In this document: piece by piece, positions 44,064 to 53,270 of the stretch | Numbering within the stretch: position 1 is the first letter of the stretch | Layout: the number at the start of each line of letters is the position of its first letter | Source: Pelotomaculum schinkii | GTDB lineage: Bacteria; Bacillota; Desulfotomaculia; Desulfotomaculales; Pelotomaculaceae | Assembly (NCBI RefSeq): GCF_004369205.1 | Contig: NZ_QFGA01000001.1 | Coordinates: 806,001-870,000 of the forward strand | DNA: 64,000 bases | Reading direction: 5' to 3' | Position numbers and translations under genes: made by a program | Notes under the pieces: generated by a model | Seen by the model: the letters and a program-made list of their open reading frames with translations, nothing else | Told to the model about the DNA's origin: nothing | Database searches by the model: none

Positions 44064-45680
44064 TCACTCCGCCTCTTTTTCCAGTCCATACTCGGCTATC
44101 TTACGCCATAAGGTAGTGGTGCTGATACCTAACACTTGGGCTACCTTTACTTTTTTATATTTTTCGACCTCCAGGGTTCTTTTGATCACAGCCCTCTCAG
44201 TTTCACGTAAAGCTTCGTTTAAATTATTTCCCCCGGTCTGGATCTCTACTACTACAGATTCTTTGGCGCCCCCTGCTCCCGATCGCAGATATGCAGGCAA
44301 ATGCTTTGGTGAAAGAATTTTTTCCTCATGCTTTACCATATTCATAGCGTACTCAATACAGTTCTGCAGTTCCCTTATATTCCCCGGCCAATGGTGGCTC
44401 TGCAGTATCTTCATGGTCTCAATGGCTATATCTTCAATAAATTTACCAAAGGTTTTATTGTATTGCTGTACAAAATGACTTGCCAGTAAAGCGATATCCT
44501 CAACCCTCTCCCTTAAAGGAGGGACTTTTATTTGGATTACGTTCAGCCGGTAAAACAAATCCTCACGGAACTTCCCCTCAGAAATCAAGTAATTTATTTC
44601 TTTATTAGTCGAAGCGATAACTCGCACGTCAACCTTAATAGGTTTGCCGCCCCCGATACGTACAACCTCTCTTTCCTGAAGAACACGCAACAATTTAGTC
44701 TGAAGGCTGATTTCCATTTCACTGATTTCGTCAAGGAAAATAGTGCCGCCATTTGCTTGCTCAAAAACACCGGTGCTGCCACCTTTTTTCGCCCCAGTAA
44801 AAGCGCCTTCCTCATAACCAAAAAGATTGCTTTCAATTAAAGAGGCCGGCAAGGCCCCACAGTTCAGCGCCACAAAAGGCCGGCAACAGCGTTCACTGGC
44901 ATTATGAATCGACTGGGCAAACATTTCCTTACCCGTACCCGTTTCACCGTAAAGAAGAATTGAGGAGAAACCATCTGCCACAAATTTAGCCATATGTTTA
45001 GCTTTAACTATGGCTTCAGTTTCCCCGATGATATCGTCAAAAGTAAAGCGGGTTTGCTGCAGTCTTTTAACTTCTTCATAAAGCTTTTGCTGCTGGCGAG
45101 TTGACTTTTCATTGTTAAAGCCAAGACCAAAGTTCTCGGTGATGGGGATACGGACCGCCATAGCGCCACTGATTGAAAAAGATTTGCCGACTTCCGGCTC
45201 AAAGGCTTCAATGGCCTGGCGGGCTTGCTGACTCGTCTTGCCTTTATATTGAATCCGTTCCGTTCCTTCAGCGTTATAGACAAATAACCTCTCGCCCTTC
45301 TCATTAAATAGTACCGCTTCACCCCCGGCCACACGGGCTATCATCGGCAAAGCCCTCTCCAGGGAAGCCCGCAGTTTATGCTCTTTTTTAACCCGTTCGT
45401 CGTTGCTGCAAGTCAATATATAGTTCCCAATCGGAAAAGCCCAGTCTCCTGCCCGATCCACAATTCGGGACAGGCCGGCCAAAGGCCGGCCGGCTTGCGC
45501 CGCCTCCCTGGCTAATTCACATACTTGTCCAGCCAGTTCTCCAACCTCCTGACCATTTGCGTCTACCATACATATTCTTCGCCCTGAAAAGTCTGTAACA
45601 GACGCAAAACCACCGGTCAACCTGGCAAGAAAGGGTAACATTGAGACAAGTTGCTCTAATTCCATATTGTTTTTTTCCAT
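44064..45680 (-). CDS. Sigma-54-dependent transcriptional activator of the catabolic operon
   Basis: This is a 538-residue enhancer-binding protein. Residues about 1-200 are a sensor region I cannot match confidently; it has cysteines at RRICMVD, GQVCELA and LTCSND. The AAA+ domain follows with Walker A GETGTGKE near 245, the sigma-54 contact loop GAFTGA near 300 and Walker B GGTIFLDEI. The C-terminal Fis-type helix-turn-helix is VAQVLGISTTTLWRKIAEYGL. Its position upstream of a strong -24/-12 promoter and palindrome makes it the likely substrate-responsive activator of the hydroxylase-to-lyase operon. ATG 45680 has AGAGGG at 7 bases. Confidence 0.9.
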   Translation of the reverse strand: MEKNNMELEQLVSMLPFLARLTGGFASVTDFSGRRICMVDANGQEVGELAGQVCELAREAAQAGRPLAGLSRIVDRAGDWAFPIGNYILTCSNDERVKKEHKLRASLERALPMIARVAGGEAVLFNEKGERLFVYNAEGTERIQYKGKTSQQARQAIEAFEPEVGKSFSISGAMAVRIPITENFGLGFNNEKSTRQQQKLYEEVKRLQQTRFTFDDIIGETEAIVKAKHMAKFVADGFSSILLYGETGTGKEMFAQSIHNASERCCRPFVALNCGALPASLIESNLFGYEEGAFTGAKKGGSTGVFEQANGGTIFLDEISEMEISLQTKLLRVLQEREVVRIGGGKPIKVDVRVIASTNKEINYLISEGKFREDLFYRLNVIQIKVPPLRERVEDIALLASHFVQQYNKTFGKFIEDIAIETMKILQSHHWPGNIRELQNCIEYAMNMVKHEEKILSPKHLPAYLRSGAGGAKESVVVEIQTGGNNLNEALRETERAVIKRTLEVEKYKKVKVAQVLGISTTTLWRKIAEYGLEKEAE

Positions 45681-45834
45681 AAAATTACCCTCTTCTCAAG
45701 TTTTTTTGATATCGCCTAGCTAGAGATAATGCTATATTACTGTCTTTGGACTATGGCCTCCGGAAGAACTTTACCCTGGTCGAAGAACACCCTCTATGAT
45801 TTCATAAACAACAAACTCTCCTTTTAATTTCCTG

Positions 45835-45871
45835 AAAAATAAAAACGCCAGTGATCAAGTGCGTCACTGGC
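45835..45871 (-). terminator. Rho-independent terminator upstream of the sigma-54 activator
   Basis: On the minus strand GCCAGTGA and TCACTGGC form an 8-base stem followed by GTTTTTATTTTT. It would stop transcription coming from the small membrane-protein gene before the activator gene. The remaining 345-base gap (45681-46025) shows no reading frame. Confidence 0.75.
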
Positions 45872-46025
45872 ATCTTTGCCGTTTGTAAGGTCAAATACAA
45901 CAACGTATATCAATATTTGGATTGAATTTATCTTATAACAAGGCTTTGAAAAATGTCAATCAAAAGCCGCTATAAAATTGTTCCTTTTTTTCACCAAACC
46001 TGTTTCAATCCATACTTTTCCAGTT

Positions 46026-46100
46026 TCAACTCTTTTTCCCTGTCTCAACCTCAATATTGCTACCATCCGTTTCTATTTTCTCCACCTGTACTGCTCTACC
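46026..46100 (-). pseudogene. Duplicated tail of comEC
   Basis: The minus strand encodes …EKIETDGSNIEVETGKKS and a stop, nearly the same as the last residues of the full comEC gene (…METDGNRIEVKTGKKSS, ending at 50376). Only about 24 codons remain. It marks an old duplication, or a second comEC copy, that was almost wholly deleted. Confidence 0.6.
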
Positions 46101-46158
46101 TGTGCTTATATCGTCCTTGAAATAAAAAATATATACGTACAAGCTTCCATAGTAATAA

Positions 46159-46184
46159 GCCCGGCTGTCGTATAACAGCCGGGC
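46159..46184 (-). terminator. Terminator-like hairpin after the small membrane-protein gene
   Basis: GCCCGGCTGT and ACAGCCGGGC form a perfect 10-base stem with a 6-base loop; the minus-strand RNA continues with UUAUUACU. It stands 44 bases downstream of the stop of the 46228-46497 gene and probably ends that transcript. Confidence 0.7.
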
Positions 46185-46227
46185 CTTCACCATTGCCGCA
46201 ACTTGAAACCATATAATTCTTCCGCTG

Positions 46228-46497
46228 TTAGAGGACATTCAAAATTTTGACGACTACGATGGACACAAAAACCATCAACAGTGGTATGATACCAACATTC
46301 AAGACCCTATCCAGCGCACCAGGCAGGATAAGTTCCGGAGCGGATGAATTCACCGCGGCCACCCCCGCCAGCTCCTTAGTGATAAGCATTGCGATCAAAG
46401 TTATCGTGGCAATCACGCCAACCCCGGACACTAAGGATGTGGCTGTGGCAGCCGTGCTCGCGGCAGCCGTTGTTACGGTGCTTACTGTGGAAATCAT
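46228..46497 (-). CDS. Small hydrophobic membrane protein of unknown function
   Basis: This is an 89-residue protein starting at ATG 46497 behind a strong GGGGGGGAG ribosome binding site. It begins with a Ser/Thr/Ala-rich stretch (STVSTVTTAAASTAATATS), has a membrane helix (GVGVIATITLIAMLI), a short loop and a second helix (IIPLLMVFVSIVVVKIL). No family is recognised. It is monocistronic between its own terminator and AT-rich upstream DNA. Strong translation signals suggest a real, possibly abundant, small membrane protein. Confidence 0.65.
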   Translation of the reverse strand: MISTVSTVTTAAASTAATATSLVSGVGVIATITLIAMLITKELAGVAAVNSSAPELILPGALDRVLNVGIIPLLMVFVSIVVVKILNVL

Positions 46498-46775
46498 GGT
46501 TTCTCCCCCCCCTTTATGCAGCATATCGTTCACCCTGATTCCTTTGATTGCTGGAACAAGAAAACCTTATTGTTTTATTAACTTATATCTCACCTCCCTC
46601 CCTAATATAACATACATTATTTTTACCTAATTTATTGAATCAACAATTAGTGAACATTGAGTATCTCGGAAAAAGTTAAAAAGCACCAGGTAAAAGGCGG
46701 TGAACATTCCATTTAACGTATTTACAGGAAAAGAAGCACAGCAGGAGGGTGAAGAAGAGACAAAGAGATTTCACA
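46498..46775. other. AT-rich intergenic region, no gene
   Basis: This region upstream of the small membrane-protein gene should contain its promoter. On the minus strand TTGATT is followed after 17 bases by ATAATG, a weak candidate. No open frame or structured RNA was seen. Confidence 0.3.
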
Positions 46776-47933
46776 GGTAAATAATACCATCTAAAAATGG
46801 CAATAAAAAACCAGGCCTTTAAAAAGATACATTTTTAAAGGTAAATGGGCTTGAGAGGAAGCTTTGCAAACAAGCTTTCAAGCTGCTTTCAGCGAGGCGC
46901 CCAGTGCCTCAAGCCAGATATCAAAATCCTGATTTTCATATTGCTCCACCCAGGCATCAAGGTGTTGATTAATGGCAGCGAAGTGGGTCCGCCAATACCA
47001 TGCCTTAAGGCTCCTTACCCGGCAGCGTTCCAGGTCATAGTCCTTCTTTTTGCGGGAGAAGGAACGTTCCGAGCCGGAACGCAGCTTATAAACAGACTTC
47101 CACGCCTCAGAGCCGCGGGGAGTGGCGGTAAAAAAGCGCAGGTCGCCATGCGGCTTGGTGTAAACCGTGCGGCCGTAGGCGGATGGCGAACACGGCTCAT
47201 CACAACAAGCCTGGTCTTAACAAGCCTTTTGCCGGCAACCTTGGGGCAGTGCCACTTTAAGCGGTTACGGTTTTTTTTGGCAGCCCCAGAAAACCATAGG
47301 AAAGCCCTTGGGGCCCAAAGCAACGCCAAAGACCTCCTGGATCAACCTCTCAGGGCGGGCGGGAAAAGGCTCGCGGCCATCCATAGCCTGTTCAACAAGC
47401 TTATCCACTACCCTGGGATGTTTTACCGGCAACTTTTCACCGGCCTTAAGCTTTTTAGACGGTTTTCTAGAGGGCTTTCTCAGCCGCTTACGCCGTTCAG
47501 CCTGACTGGTATCATCCTCAAGCCAGAAGCGGTCAATAAAGTCATAGAAAGTGCCGACACCAGGAGTTTTGCCGGGATCGAAACCCGAGAGGACAGCCAA
47601 TAATTTATCAGAACGCAGCTTGTCAACCCATTCAGTAATACCAAAAACCTTCATATCGCTCATTAATATAAGAGAGCGCAGGAGATCGACAGGTTCAAAC
47701 TCGACAGGCCTTCCAAAACTCGGGTACTTTTGCGAAAGCAGTGGTATGGCAGGGTCCAGATCCAGTAGCCAGACCTTGGTCAAAGGTTCTGCAAACGACT
47801 CAACCCTGCATGGATCCCCGGCCCAAAGCAGCGGGATCCACCCGCGGAGGAATTGTTGGTACTGGTAGTGAGAGCGACAAGATAAAAGCATAGAAAAAAC
47901 CCCCAATCAGAATTAATGGTAAATAATACCATC
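46776..47933 (-). mobile_element. Decayed insertion sequence flanked by 16-base direct repeats
   Basis: The same 16 bases, GGTAAATAATACCATC, occur at 46776-46791 and 47918-47933, bracketing a broken transposase gene. The repeat contains a small palindrome (GGTA…TACC). It may be the target-site duplication or the inner part of the element ends; I could not define terminal inverted repeats with confidence. The element is inactive. Confidence 0.65.
46878..47891 (-). pseudogene. Transposase, IS4-like, with at least two frameshifts
   Basis: The gene reads in three successive frames. ATG 47891 to about 47280 gives the N-terminal region (FEPVDLLRSLILMSDMKVFG, TPGVGTFYDFIDRFW). A shift at a run of eight T (47271-47278) leads into KKNRNRLKWHCPKVAGKR, and a second shift near 47180 leads into YGRTVYTKPHGDLRFFT, RGSEAWKSVYKLRSGSERSFSRKKKDYDLERCR, read in parts, ending LGASLKAA. 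The Y-to-C-terminal pattern (SERSFSRKK…) is typical of DDE transposases of the IS4 superfamily. The total is shorter than expected, so an internal deletion is likely. Confidence 0.8.
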
Positions 47934-48079
47934 ACTTTGATTTTGGGGACCTTTCAGAAAAGTCAATAGTTATATTTGCTTATTTTTAGCCAATGAAAAT
48001 AAATATGTAAATATATCTAGCAATTACTAATAATATCAACTATTTTCGCTCCCATTGCTTTAGGGGGTGAAAAAATAAT

Positions 48080-48097
48080 AGCCCTCGCTGGAGGGCT
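48080..48097 (-). terminator. Rho-independent terminator after dapL
   Basis: On the minus strand AGCCCTC-CAGC-GAGGGCT is followed by ATTATTTTTT. It stands about 140 bases after the dapL stop. The 306 bases between the decayed insertion sequence and dapL contain this terminator and no gene. Confidence 0.75.
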
Positions 48098-48239
48098 TGG
48101 GGATAGTCAATTATGACTTTCCGAAAACATTCAACATTATTTAAGGAGAGTATTTTTCCACAAGAAAATCTCCATCTCTTTCGTTATAAAAATAATCAAG
48201 TACCGAATATAAAGTTTCGGACCATTAATAAGATCGAGA

Positions 48240-49478
48240 TTAAAACTCGAACTCCACATCTGAAAACCTGTCTCTTATCTCGTCAATAACCCTTTTCTCT
48301 TCCTCGATACCGTTTGCTATAAAGGTTACTGAGAAGCGGACATAACTGCCGGCGTCATCCCAAGGGACGGTTGAGATAAGTTTTTCGGTGATAAGGTACT
48401 GCGAAAAGTCTTCGGCGTTATCGAACCTTCTGCCACCCTTTATGCCTTTGGGTGCTTTTACATAAAGATAAAATGATCCTTTTGGCTTTCTGGCATTAAA
48501 TCCAACTTCATTCAATGCTGATACCAACATATTATGCCTTCTGGAGTACTTCTCGCTGATTTTTTCTGTAATCTCGGGGTGCTCGAGGGCGTAAATCCCA
48601 GCTTTCTGTATAGCGGCGAACTGGCCGGAGTCGTTGTTGTCCTTTACGGCGCCAAATCCTTTTATAATCAACTCGTTCCCGGCGACCGCCGCCAGCCTCC
48701 AGCCGGTCATGTTGAACGCCTTGGACAAGGAGAACAGTTCAACCCCCACATCCCTGGCCCCTTCAACCGACAGGAAAGACAGAGGTTTCTCCCCGTCGAA
48801 CGTCAACCCGGCGTAAGCGGCGTCATGAACTACTATGATGTTTTTTTCCTTGGCAAACCGCACTACCTTTTCGAAAAACTCTCTGGTTGCGCTTGCCCCG
48901 GTAGGATTGTTGGGATAATTCAGGTACAACAGCTTGGCCCTTCTACAGGTTTCCTCATCGAGAGACTCTATATCGGGTAGAAACTCGTTCTCCGGCGTTA
49001 TCGGAAGGTTGACCACCTGGCCGCCAAACCACCTGGTCAGAGTTCCCAGCACCGGATAATTAGGCACCGGCATTATAGTAATGTCACCGTGGTTTATAAA
49101 CACTGCCGGGAGCATCGCCAGCACCGGTTTTGAACCGATACCGTGTATTATTTCCGTTTCGGGATTCAAACCTTTTACGCCGTAGACCTTCTCGATGTAT
49201 TTGGCCGCCGCTACTTTAAACGCCTGGATCCCATTATCGGAATATCCCCGGTTCTCAGGCCTTGCGGCCTCTTCCGCCAACTTGTCCACAATTCCCATAT
49301 CAGCCATTTCATCGGGTTCCCCTACTCCCAAATCGATTATTTCCACACCTGGATGAGCTTTTCTGGCTGCATCTTTAGCGCGTTTAATCTTTTCGAACTT
49401 GTAAATAACCGTATCCTTACCGAAGTTCGAGCCCCCGATCCTTTCAGCAAACATTTCCTGAATAAAACTTTCCGACAC
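48240..49478 (-). CDS. dapL: LL-diaminopimelate aminotransferase (DapL)
   Basis: DapL converts tetrahydrodipicolinate directly to LL-diaminopimelate with glutamate as amino donor, a lysine and peptidoglycan precursor route found in Clostridia, plants and chlamydiae. It is a fold-type I PLP enzyme of 412 residues. The PLP-binding lysine is in FSLSKAFNMTGWR near residue 247. The family segments DLGVGEPDE near 50, GYSDNGIQAFK near 80, HGIGSKPVLAMLP near 112 and NYPNNPTGA near 185 are present. GTG 49478 follows AAAGGGGGA. It appears monocistronic. A general aminotransferase of the same subgroup remains possible. Confidence 0.85.
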   Translation of the reverse strand: MSESFIQEMFAERIGGSNFGKDTVIYKFEKIKRAKDAARKAHPGVEIIDLGVGEPDEMADMGIVDKLAEEAARPENRGYSDNGIQAFKVAAAKYIEKVYGVKGLNPETEIIHGIGSKPVLAMLPAVFINHGDITIMPVPNYPVLGTLTRWFGGQVVNLPITPENEFLPDIESLDEETCRRAKLLYLNYPNNPTGASATREFFEKVVRFAKEKNIIVVHDAAYAGLTFDGEKPLSFLSVEGARDVGVELFSLSKAFNMTGWRLAAVAGNELIIKGFGAVKDNNDSGQFAAIQKAGIYALEHPEITEKISEKYSRRHNMLVSALNEVGFNARKPKGSFYLYVKAPKGIKGGRRFDNAEDFSQYLITEKLISTVPWDDAGSYVRFSVTFIANGIEEEKRVIDEIRDRFSDVEFEF

Positions 49479-49545
49479 GACTTATCCCCCTTTTATCCAC
49501 ATATATTTGAATTGTGAGTACCATCTATTTTTCAATCAGGCAATA

Positions 49546-50096
49546 TCAATCTCCTTGTAATAAAAGTCTTTTTGGCTTGCGGGCTCTTTTATGGTAATCG
49601 TCTTTTATAGTTATACCAATTAACCCCGCCAACAGAGGAAATAGTACCAATAGATGTATAATCGTGTTAATCCCCCAGTATTCAACGGGTAATCCTATCA
49701 AAGCCACTCCCAGTCCCCCAAGGCCGATTGTAAAGCCCAGCATTAAACCGCCATTGCCTTATTTTCTTTTAATATGTCCTGAGCTAATACAACGGTCACT
49801 GAAAAAGAAGACAGGAGAAACGTACCAGCCAGAATCACTAAAAAATAACTTAAAGCTCCGCTGCTGTTCAAGTAAAGGTATAACAGTGGGGTAGCCAGAA
49901 TTAATGAGTCAACAATTACCGGCTTGCGCCCAATAATATCAGAAATATATCCGCCAATCAACCCTCCCACAGCACCGGCAAAAAGCATCAGAGACAAGTA
50001 ATGACTTCCGGCAATCAAAGATATATTTTGTTGCTGATAATAAAGGGGAAGGAACGCCACCAGTCCAAAGTAGCAAAATGAGCGGAAAGCGACCAT
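49546..50096 (-). pseudogene. MFS transporter, C-terminal half, frameshifted (fosmidomycin-resistance-like)
   Basis: Two overlapping frames (50096-49743 and 49743-49546) encode the second half of a major facilitator transporter: AFRSFCYFGLVAFLPLYYQ, then GGLIGGYISDIIGRKPVIV (the typical loop motif), and after a one-base shift near 49745-49755, GFTIGLGGLGVALIGLP. The style recalls Fsr-type fosmidomycin-resistance exporters. The frame can be read upstream to about 50190, but the N-terminal six helices are missing and an unrelated-looking open frame (50111-50347) occupies the place. The gene is not functional as it stands. Confidence 0.75.
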
Positions 50097-50375
50097 TACA
50101 ATGATCCTTATCAGGTTGCTTTGCTTGGCCGGACTGCTCCCCGCGAACCGGTCGCTGTTGACCAGGCGGCCTTTCCGTATACCGCATCCACTGCGAGCAT
50201 CATCAGCAGGGACAGGCTCCCAAGCCTGGTGAGGTCTCGCTGGCCTATCATGGGGTAGCTTGGCTTAGCAAAACCGAGTAGCTCAGAAACAGAAATGCAC
50301 GGTTCACTGCCTGACAAAAAATTCTTACATATCATGTAGCATCCCATAATAAAACCTTATTCCGTCTACAAAGCT

Positions 50376-52850
50376 TTAGCTGCTCTTTTTCCCCGTCTTA
50401 ACCTCAATCCTGTTCCCGTCCGTTTCCATAATCACCGCGCCGTCCTGGTCGGTGCGGTAAATCGTGACGCCTTCCTGGTACAACAGGTCCACGGTGGATG
50501 GCGCAGGGTGGCCGAAGGTGTTGTGGGCTCCTACGGTTATAACGGCAATGTACGGATTTACCTTGTCAACCAGTTCAGGCAACAGGGAGCGGCTGCCATG
50601 GTGAGGCAGTTTGAACACATCCGACTTCAGGCCCTCGCCACTGAGAAGCATTTTCTGCTGGGCTTCCAATTCTATATCACCGGTAAAAATAAACGAGCTG
50701 TGGCCATAGGTCAACCTTAAAACCAGGGAGGCGTTGTTTAATTCGGCCCCTCCTATGGACCCATTTTCTTCCGGCCACAGCACTTCTATATATATCTCCG
50801 GGTCAAGCCGCAATATATCCCCTGACCCGGCCGCCTGCACCTGGATTCCGCTTGCGATCATCTTTTTCAACAATGCGATGTAGGCTGGAGGTGCCTCCTC
50901 GCCTGTTTTCTTTGTGCCGTTAGCAACGCCGCCAGCTGGTTGGTCAGTTGACGCGGGTTCACCATCCAAGGTCCCGCCACCTACAGGCGATACCAGCGCC
51001 AGGTCCACGGGAAAGTTGTTAATCAGATATGCCGCTCCCCCGCAGTGGTCCTCATGCGGGTGGGTCAGCACGAGCGCATCAAGCCGGTTCACCCCTATCT
51101 TCCTCAAGTAGGGCGCCACTACCTGGTCACCAGTGCCGGTACCGGTCTGGAATTCCTCCCGCCTGCCGCCGGTATCAATCAGCATATTTTTACCGCCGGG
51201 CGTCTGCACCAGAATGCTGTCACCCTGCCCCACGTCAATGAAATGCACCACCATCCTTTTGCCGCCCGGCCAGGGCCACCAGATTATGAGCAGGACCAAA
51301 ACCAGAGCGGCGCCTGCCGGAGCCCAGCTTTTCAGCCTCTGCCGTGCCGGAGAACCGGATTCAGTGTAAGCGGCACCGGCCGCATAAAGGAGCCCGCCAT
51401 ACCAGGCCACGGCCAAAAGAGCCGGCGGCGTAGCCAGATATACTACCGCACCGGGCAACTGCTGTAAGAATTGCACCAAACCCAGGAACAGGTCCACCAC
51501 AATGACGGTACCAGCGTTGACCAGACCGGCCAGCGGCAGCCAGACCTGGCCCAGTCCCGCCGCCAGCAGCCCGAGGGCCAGGATCAATCCGACCAGGGGG
51601 ACGGCCAGCAGGTTGGCCGGGATGGAAACGGGTGAGATAAGGTTGTAATACCAGGCCACCAGCGGTATGGTAGCAAGCTGCGCCGCCAGGGGAATAGCGA
51701 TACCCTGGGCCGCAGCCCGCGCAATTGTTGGAGAAATTCCTTTAAACAGTTCTATGAAAAATTTCGCAAGCAGCGGGCTCAGATAAAGTAAACCCCAGGT
51801 CGCCGCAAAAGAGAGCTGAAAGCCTGGGTGGTAAATCTGTAAGGGGTTCCAGAGCAAGATAACCAGTGCGGCCAAAGCGAGAGTGGTGGGCCAATCCTGA
51901 TCGCGGCCCAGGTGGCGCGCCCAAAGAAAAAGCAGCGCCATCAGGGTGGCGCGCATAACGGCCGGATTGATACCTGTCATAATAGCGTAAAAAAGTAAAA
52001 CCGGGGTGGCCAGAGGCGCGGTCAGGCCCGGCGAAATCTTCAGCATGCCGAAAAGAGAAACCAGACCGGCCAGCAACAGGCCCACATGCAGGCCGGAAAC
52101 GCTCAGGATGTGCACTATACCTGTTTCATTAAAAGCTTCCCGTGTTTCCCTGTCTATCAGCCCCTGGGTTCCGAAAACCACTCCGTTTAAAACCGCCGCT
52201 TCAGAGGGCGGGAGTGTATAGGTTGCAGCGGTCGAAAGCTTCTGCTTGACCCACAGGGCGAACCGCCCCACCAGATTACCTCCGTCCTCGCCAATTTTCT
52301 CTACGGAATTCTTGTTGTTGACGGAAAGGGTAACCCAGACACCCTGTCGCTCCAGGTAGGTCCGGTAATTGAAAGCGCCGGGGTTGCCGGGGGGATCCGG
52401 GCGATACAACAGGCCGGTGATTCTAAGCAGATCACCGTAGCTATATAACTGCTCGACGTCCTTTACGGACAGGCGCACCTGTCCGCAGACCGGTTTCCGC
52501 TCACCCCCTTTAACCAATTCCCTGGCCTCGCAAAGATAAAAGACCTTATCGCTTCTTAAATCCGCTCCGGAGACCAAACGACCGATCAAAGTTACCTGCT
52601 GTCCCGCGTAATCAACCAGGGGGGTCCTGCTCTCTTCGATGGAAAGCCGGGAAAAAGCCAGTCCTAACAGAAGAAAAAGCGCTAAAATAACCCCCGGGTT
52701 GTACCGCCAGGCGAAAGTATAACCTGCCACAGCAACCAGGAAGCAGCCAACAGCCAGGGCTAAGGCGACTGAAACCTTGAAACCGGTCAAATCACCCAGC
52801 AAAACACCTGCCATATATAAGGCGGTAAAAATCACCAGGGGCCTTTGCAT
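50376..52850 (-). CDS. comEC: DNA internalization competence protein ComEC/Rec2
   Basis: ComEC forms the membrane channel that brings single-stranded DNA into the cell during transformation. It has 824 residues from ATG 52850, which has GGAG 6 bases upstream (the frame extends 49 codons further without support). An N-terminal DUF4131-like region and a beta-barrel segment are followed by the multi-helix Competence domain (HILSVSGLHVGLLLAG near 235) and a C-terminal metallo-beta-lactamase domain (FIDVGQGDSILVQTPGG near 540, THPHEDHCGGA near 600, LPHHGSR near 745). With comEA downstream it suggests DNA-uptake ability. The C-terminal tail was duplicated at 46026-46100. Confidence 0.93.
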   Translation of the reverse strand: MQRPLVIFTALYMAGVLLGDLTGFKVSVALALAVGCFLVAVAGYTFAWRYNPGVILALFLLLGLAFSRLSIEESRTPLVDYAGQQVTLIGRLVSGADLRSDKVFYLCEARELVKGGERKPVCGQVRLSVKDVEQLYSYGDLLRITGLLYRPDPPGNPGAFNYRTYLERQGVWVTLSVNNKNSVEKIGEDGGNLVGRFALWVKQKLSTAATYTLPPSEAAVLNGVVFGTQGLIDRETREAFNETGIVHILSVSGLHVGLLLAGLVSLFGMLKISPGLTAPLATPVLLFYAIMTGINPAVMRATLMALLFLWARHLGRDQDWPTTLALAALVILLWNPLQIYHPGFQLSFAATWGLLYLSPLLAKFFIELFKGISPTIARAAAQGIAIPLAAQLATIPLVAWYYNLISPVSIPANLLAVPLVGLILALGLLAAGLGQVWLPLAGLVNAGTVIVVDLFLGLVQFLQQLPGAVVYLATPPALLAVAWYGGLLYAAGAAYTESGSPARQRLKSWAPAGAALVLVLLIIWWPWPGGKRMVVHFIDVGQGDSILVQTPGGKNMLIDTGGRREEFQTGTGTGDQVVAPYLRKIGVNRLDALVLTHPHEDHCGGAAYLINNFPVDLALVSPVGGGTLDGEPASTDQPAGGVANGTKKTGEEAPPAYIALLKKMIASGIQVQAAGSGDILRLDPEIYIEVLWPEENGSIGGAELNNASLVLRLTYGHSSFIFTGDIELEAQQKMLLSGEGLKSDVFKLPHHGSRSLLPELVDKVNPYIAVITVGAHNTFGHPAPSTVDLLYQEGVTIYRTDQDGAVIMETDGNRIEVKTGKKSS

Positions 52851-53070
52851 TGCACACTCCGTTTTGCAGTTGGATTCATATAAGCTAATTCTATGTCCTC
52901 CACACATAATCCTACCATGAAATGCACAAGGTTCATAATTATGTAAATTAAGGCCCTGCTGCTTTTCACAAAAATGTGAGGCGCAAATTCTTCGCACCCA
53001 CCCATTGAAAAAGCTTTATTAGATTGGAGGATTTAATAAAAATCCCTTAAACTGCTCCACAGTGTTAGTA

Positions 53071-53146
53071 TGATTAAAATCGCGCCTGCATTGGCTCAAG
53101 TTGTTATTCTCTGCCGGCGCCGCGCCAGCAGACCGTGGAACTTGTG
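53071..53146. repeat. Intergenic repeat element (copy 2)
   Basis: GATTAAAATCGCGCCTGCATTGG and the downstream CCGGCGCCGCGCCAGCAG…GAACTTGTGCGG match, in opposite orientation and with changes, the element at 23.09-23.18 kb (GATTAAAATCGCACCTGCAT and CACAAGTTCGGCGCTGGCGCG). It lies about 220 bases upstream of comEC, next to decayed DNA. Confidence 0.5.
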
Positions 53147-53270
53147 CGGGTAATTATTGTTAACTACGAAACCGCTTCAATCAAATCTGCATTACTTGAT
53201 ATACAGCCTCCCCCACCTCTTCACTGCCGTATAAGTAATTACACATCTACATGGGTTCGAGAAGATTGGT

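Noticed and set aside
44053-44071. CGGAGT…ACTCCG hairpin at the stop codon of the catabolic activator as a terminator
   Set aside because: The stem is only 6 bases, overlaps coding sequence and is not followed by a T-tract.
46247-46630. 127-codon plus-strand frame over the small membrane-protein gene
   Set aside because: The minus-strand gene has a strong ribosome binding site and two clear membrane helices, and terminators on its strand; the plus frame is its shadow.
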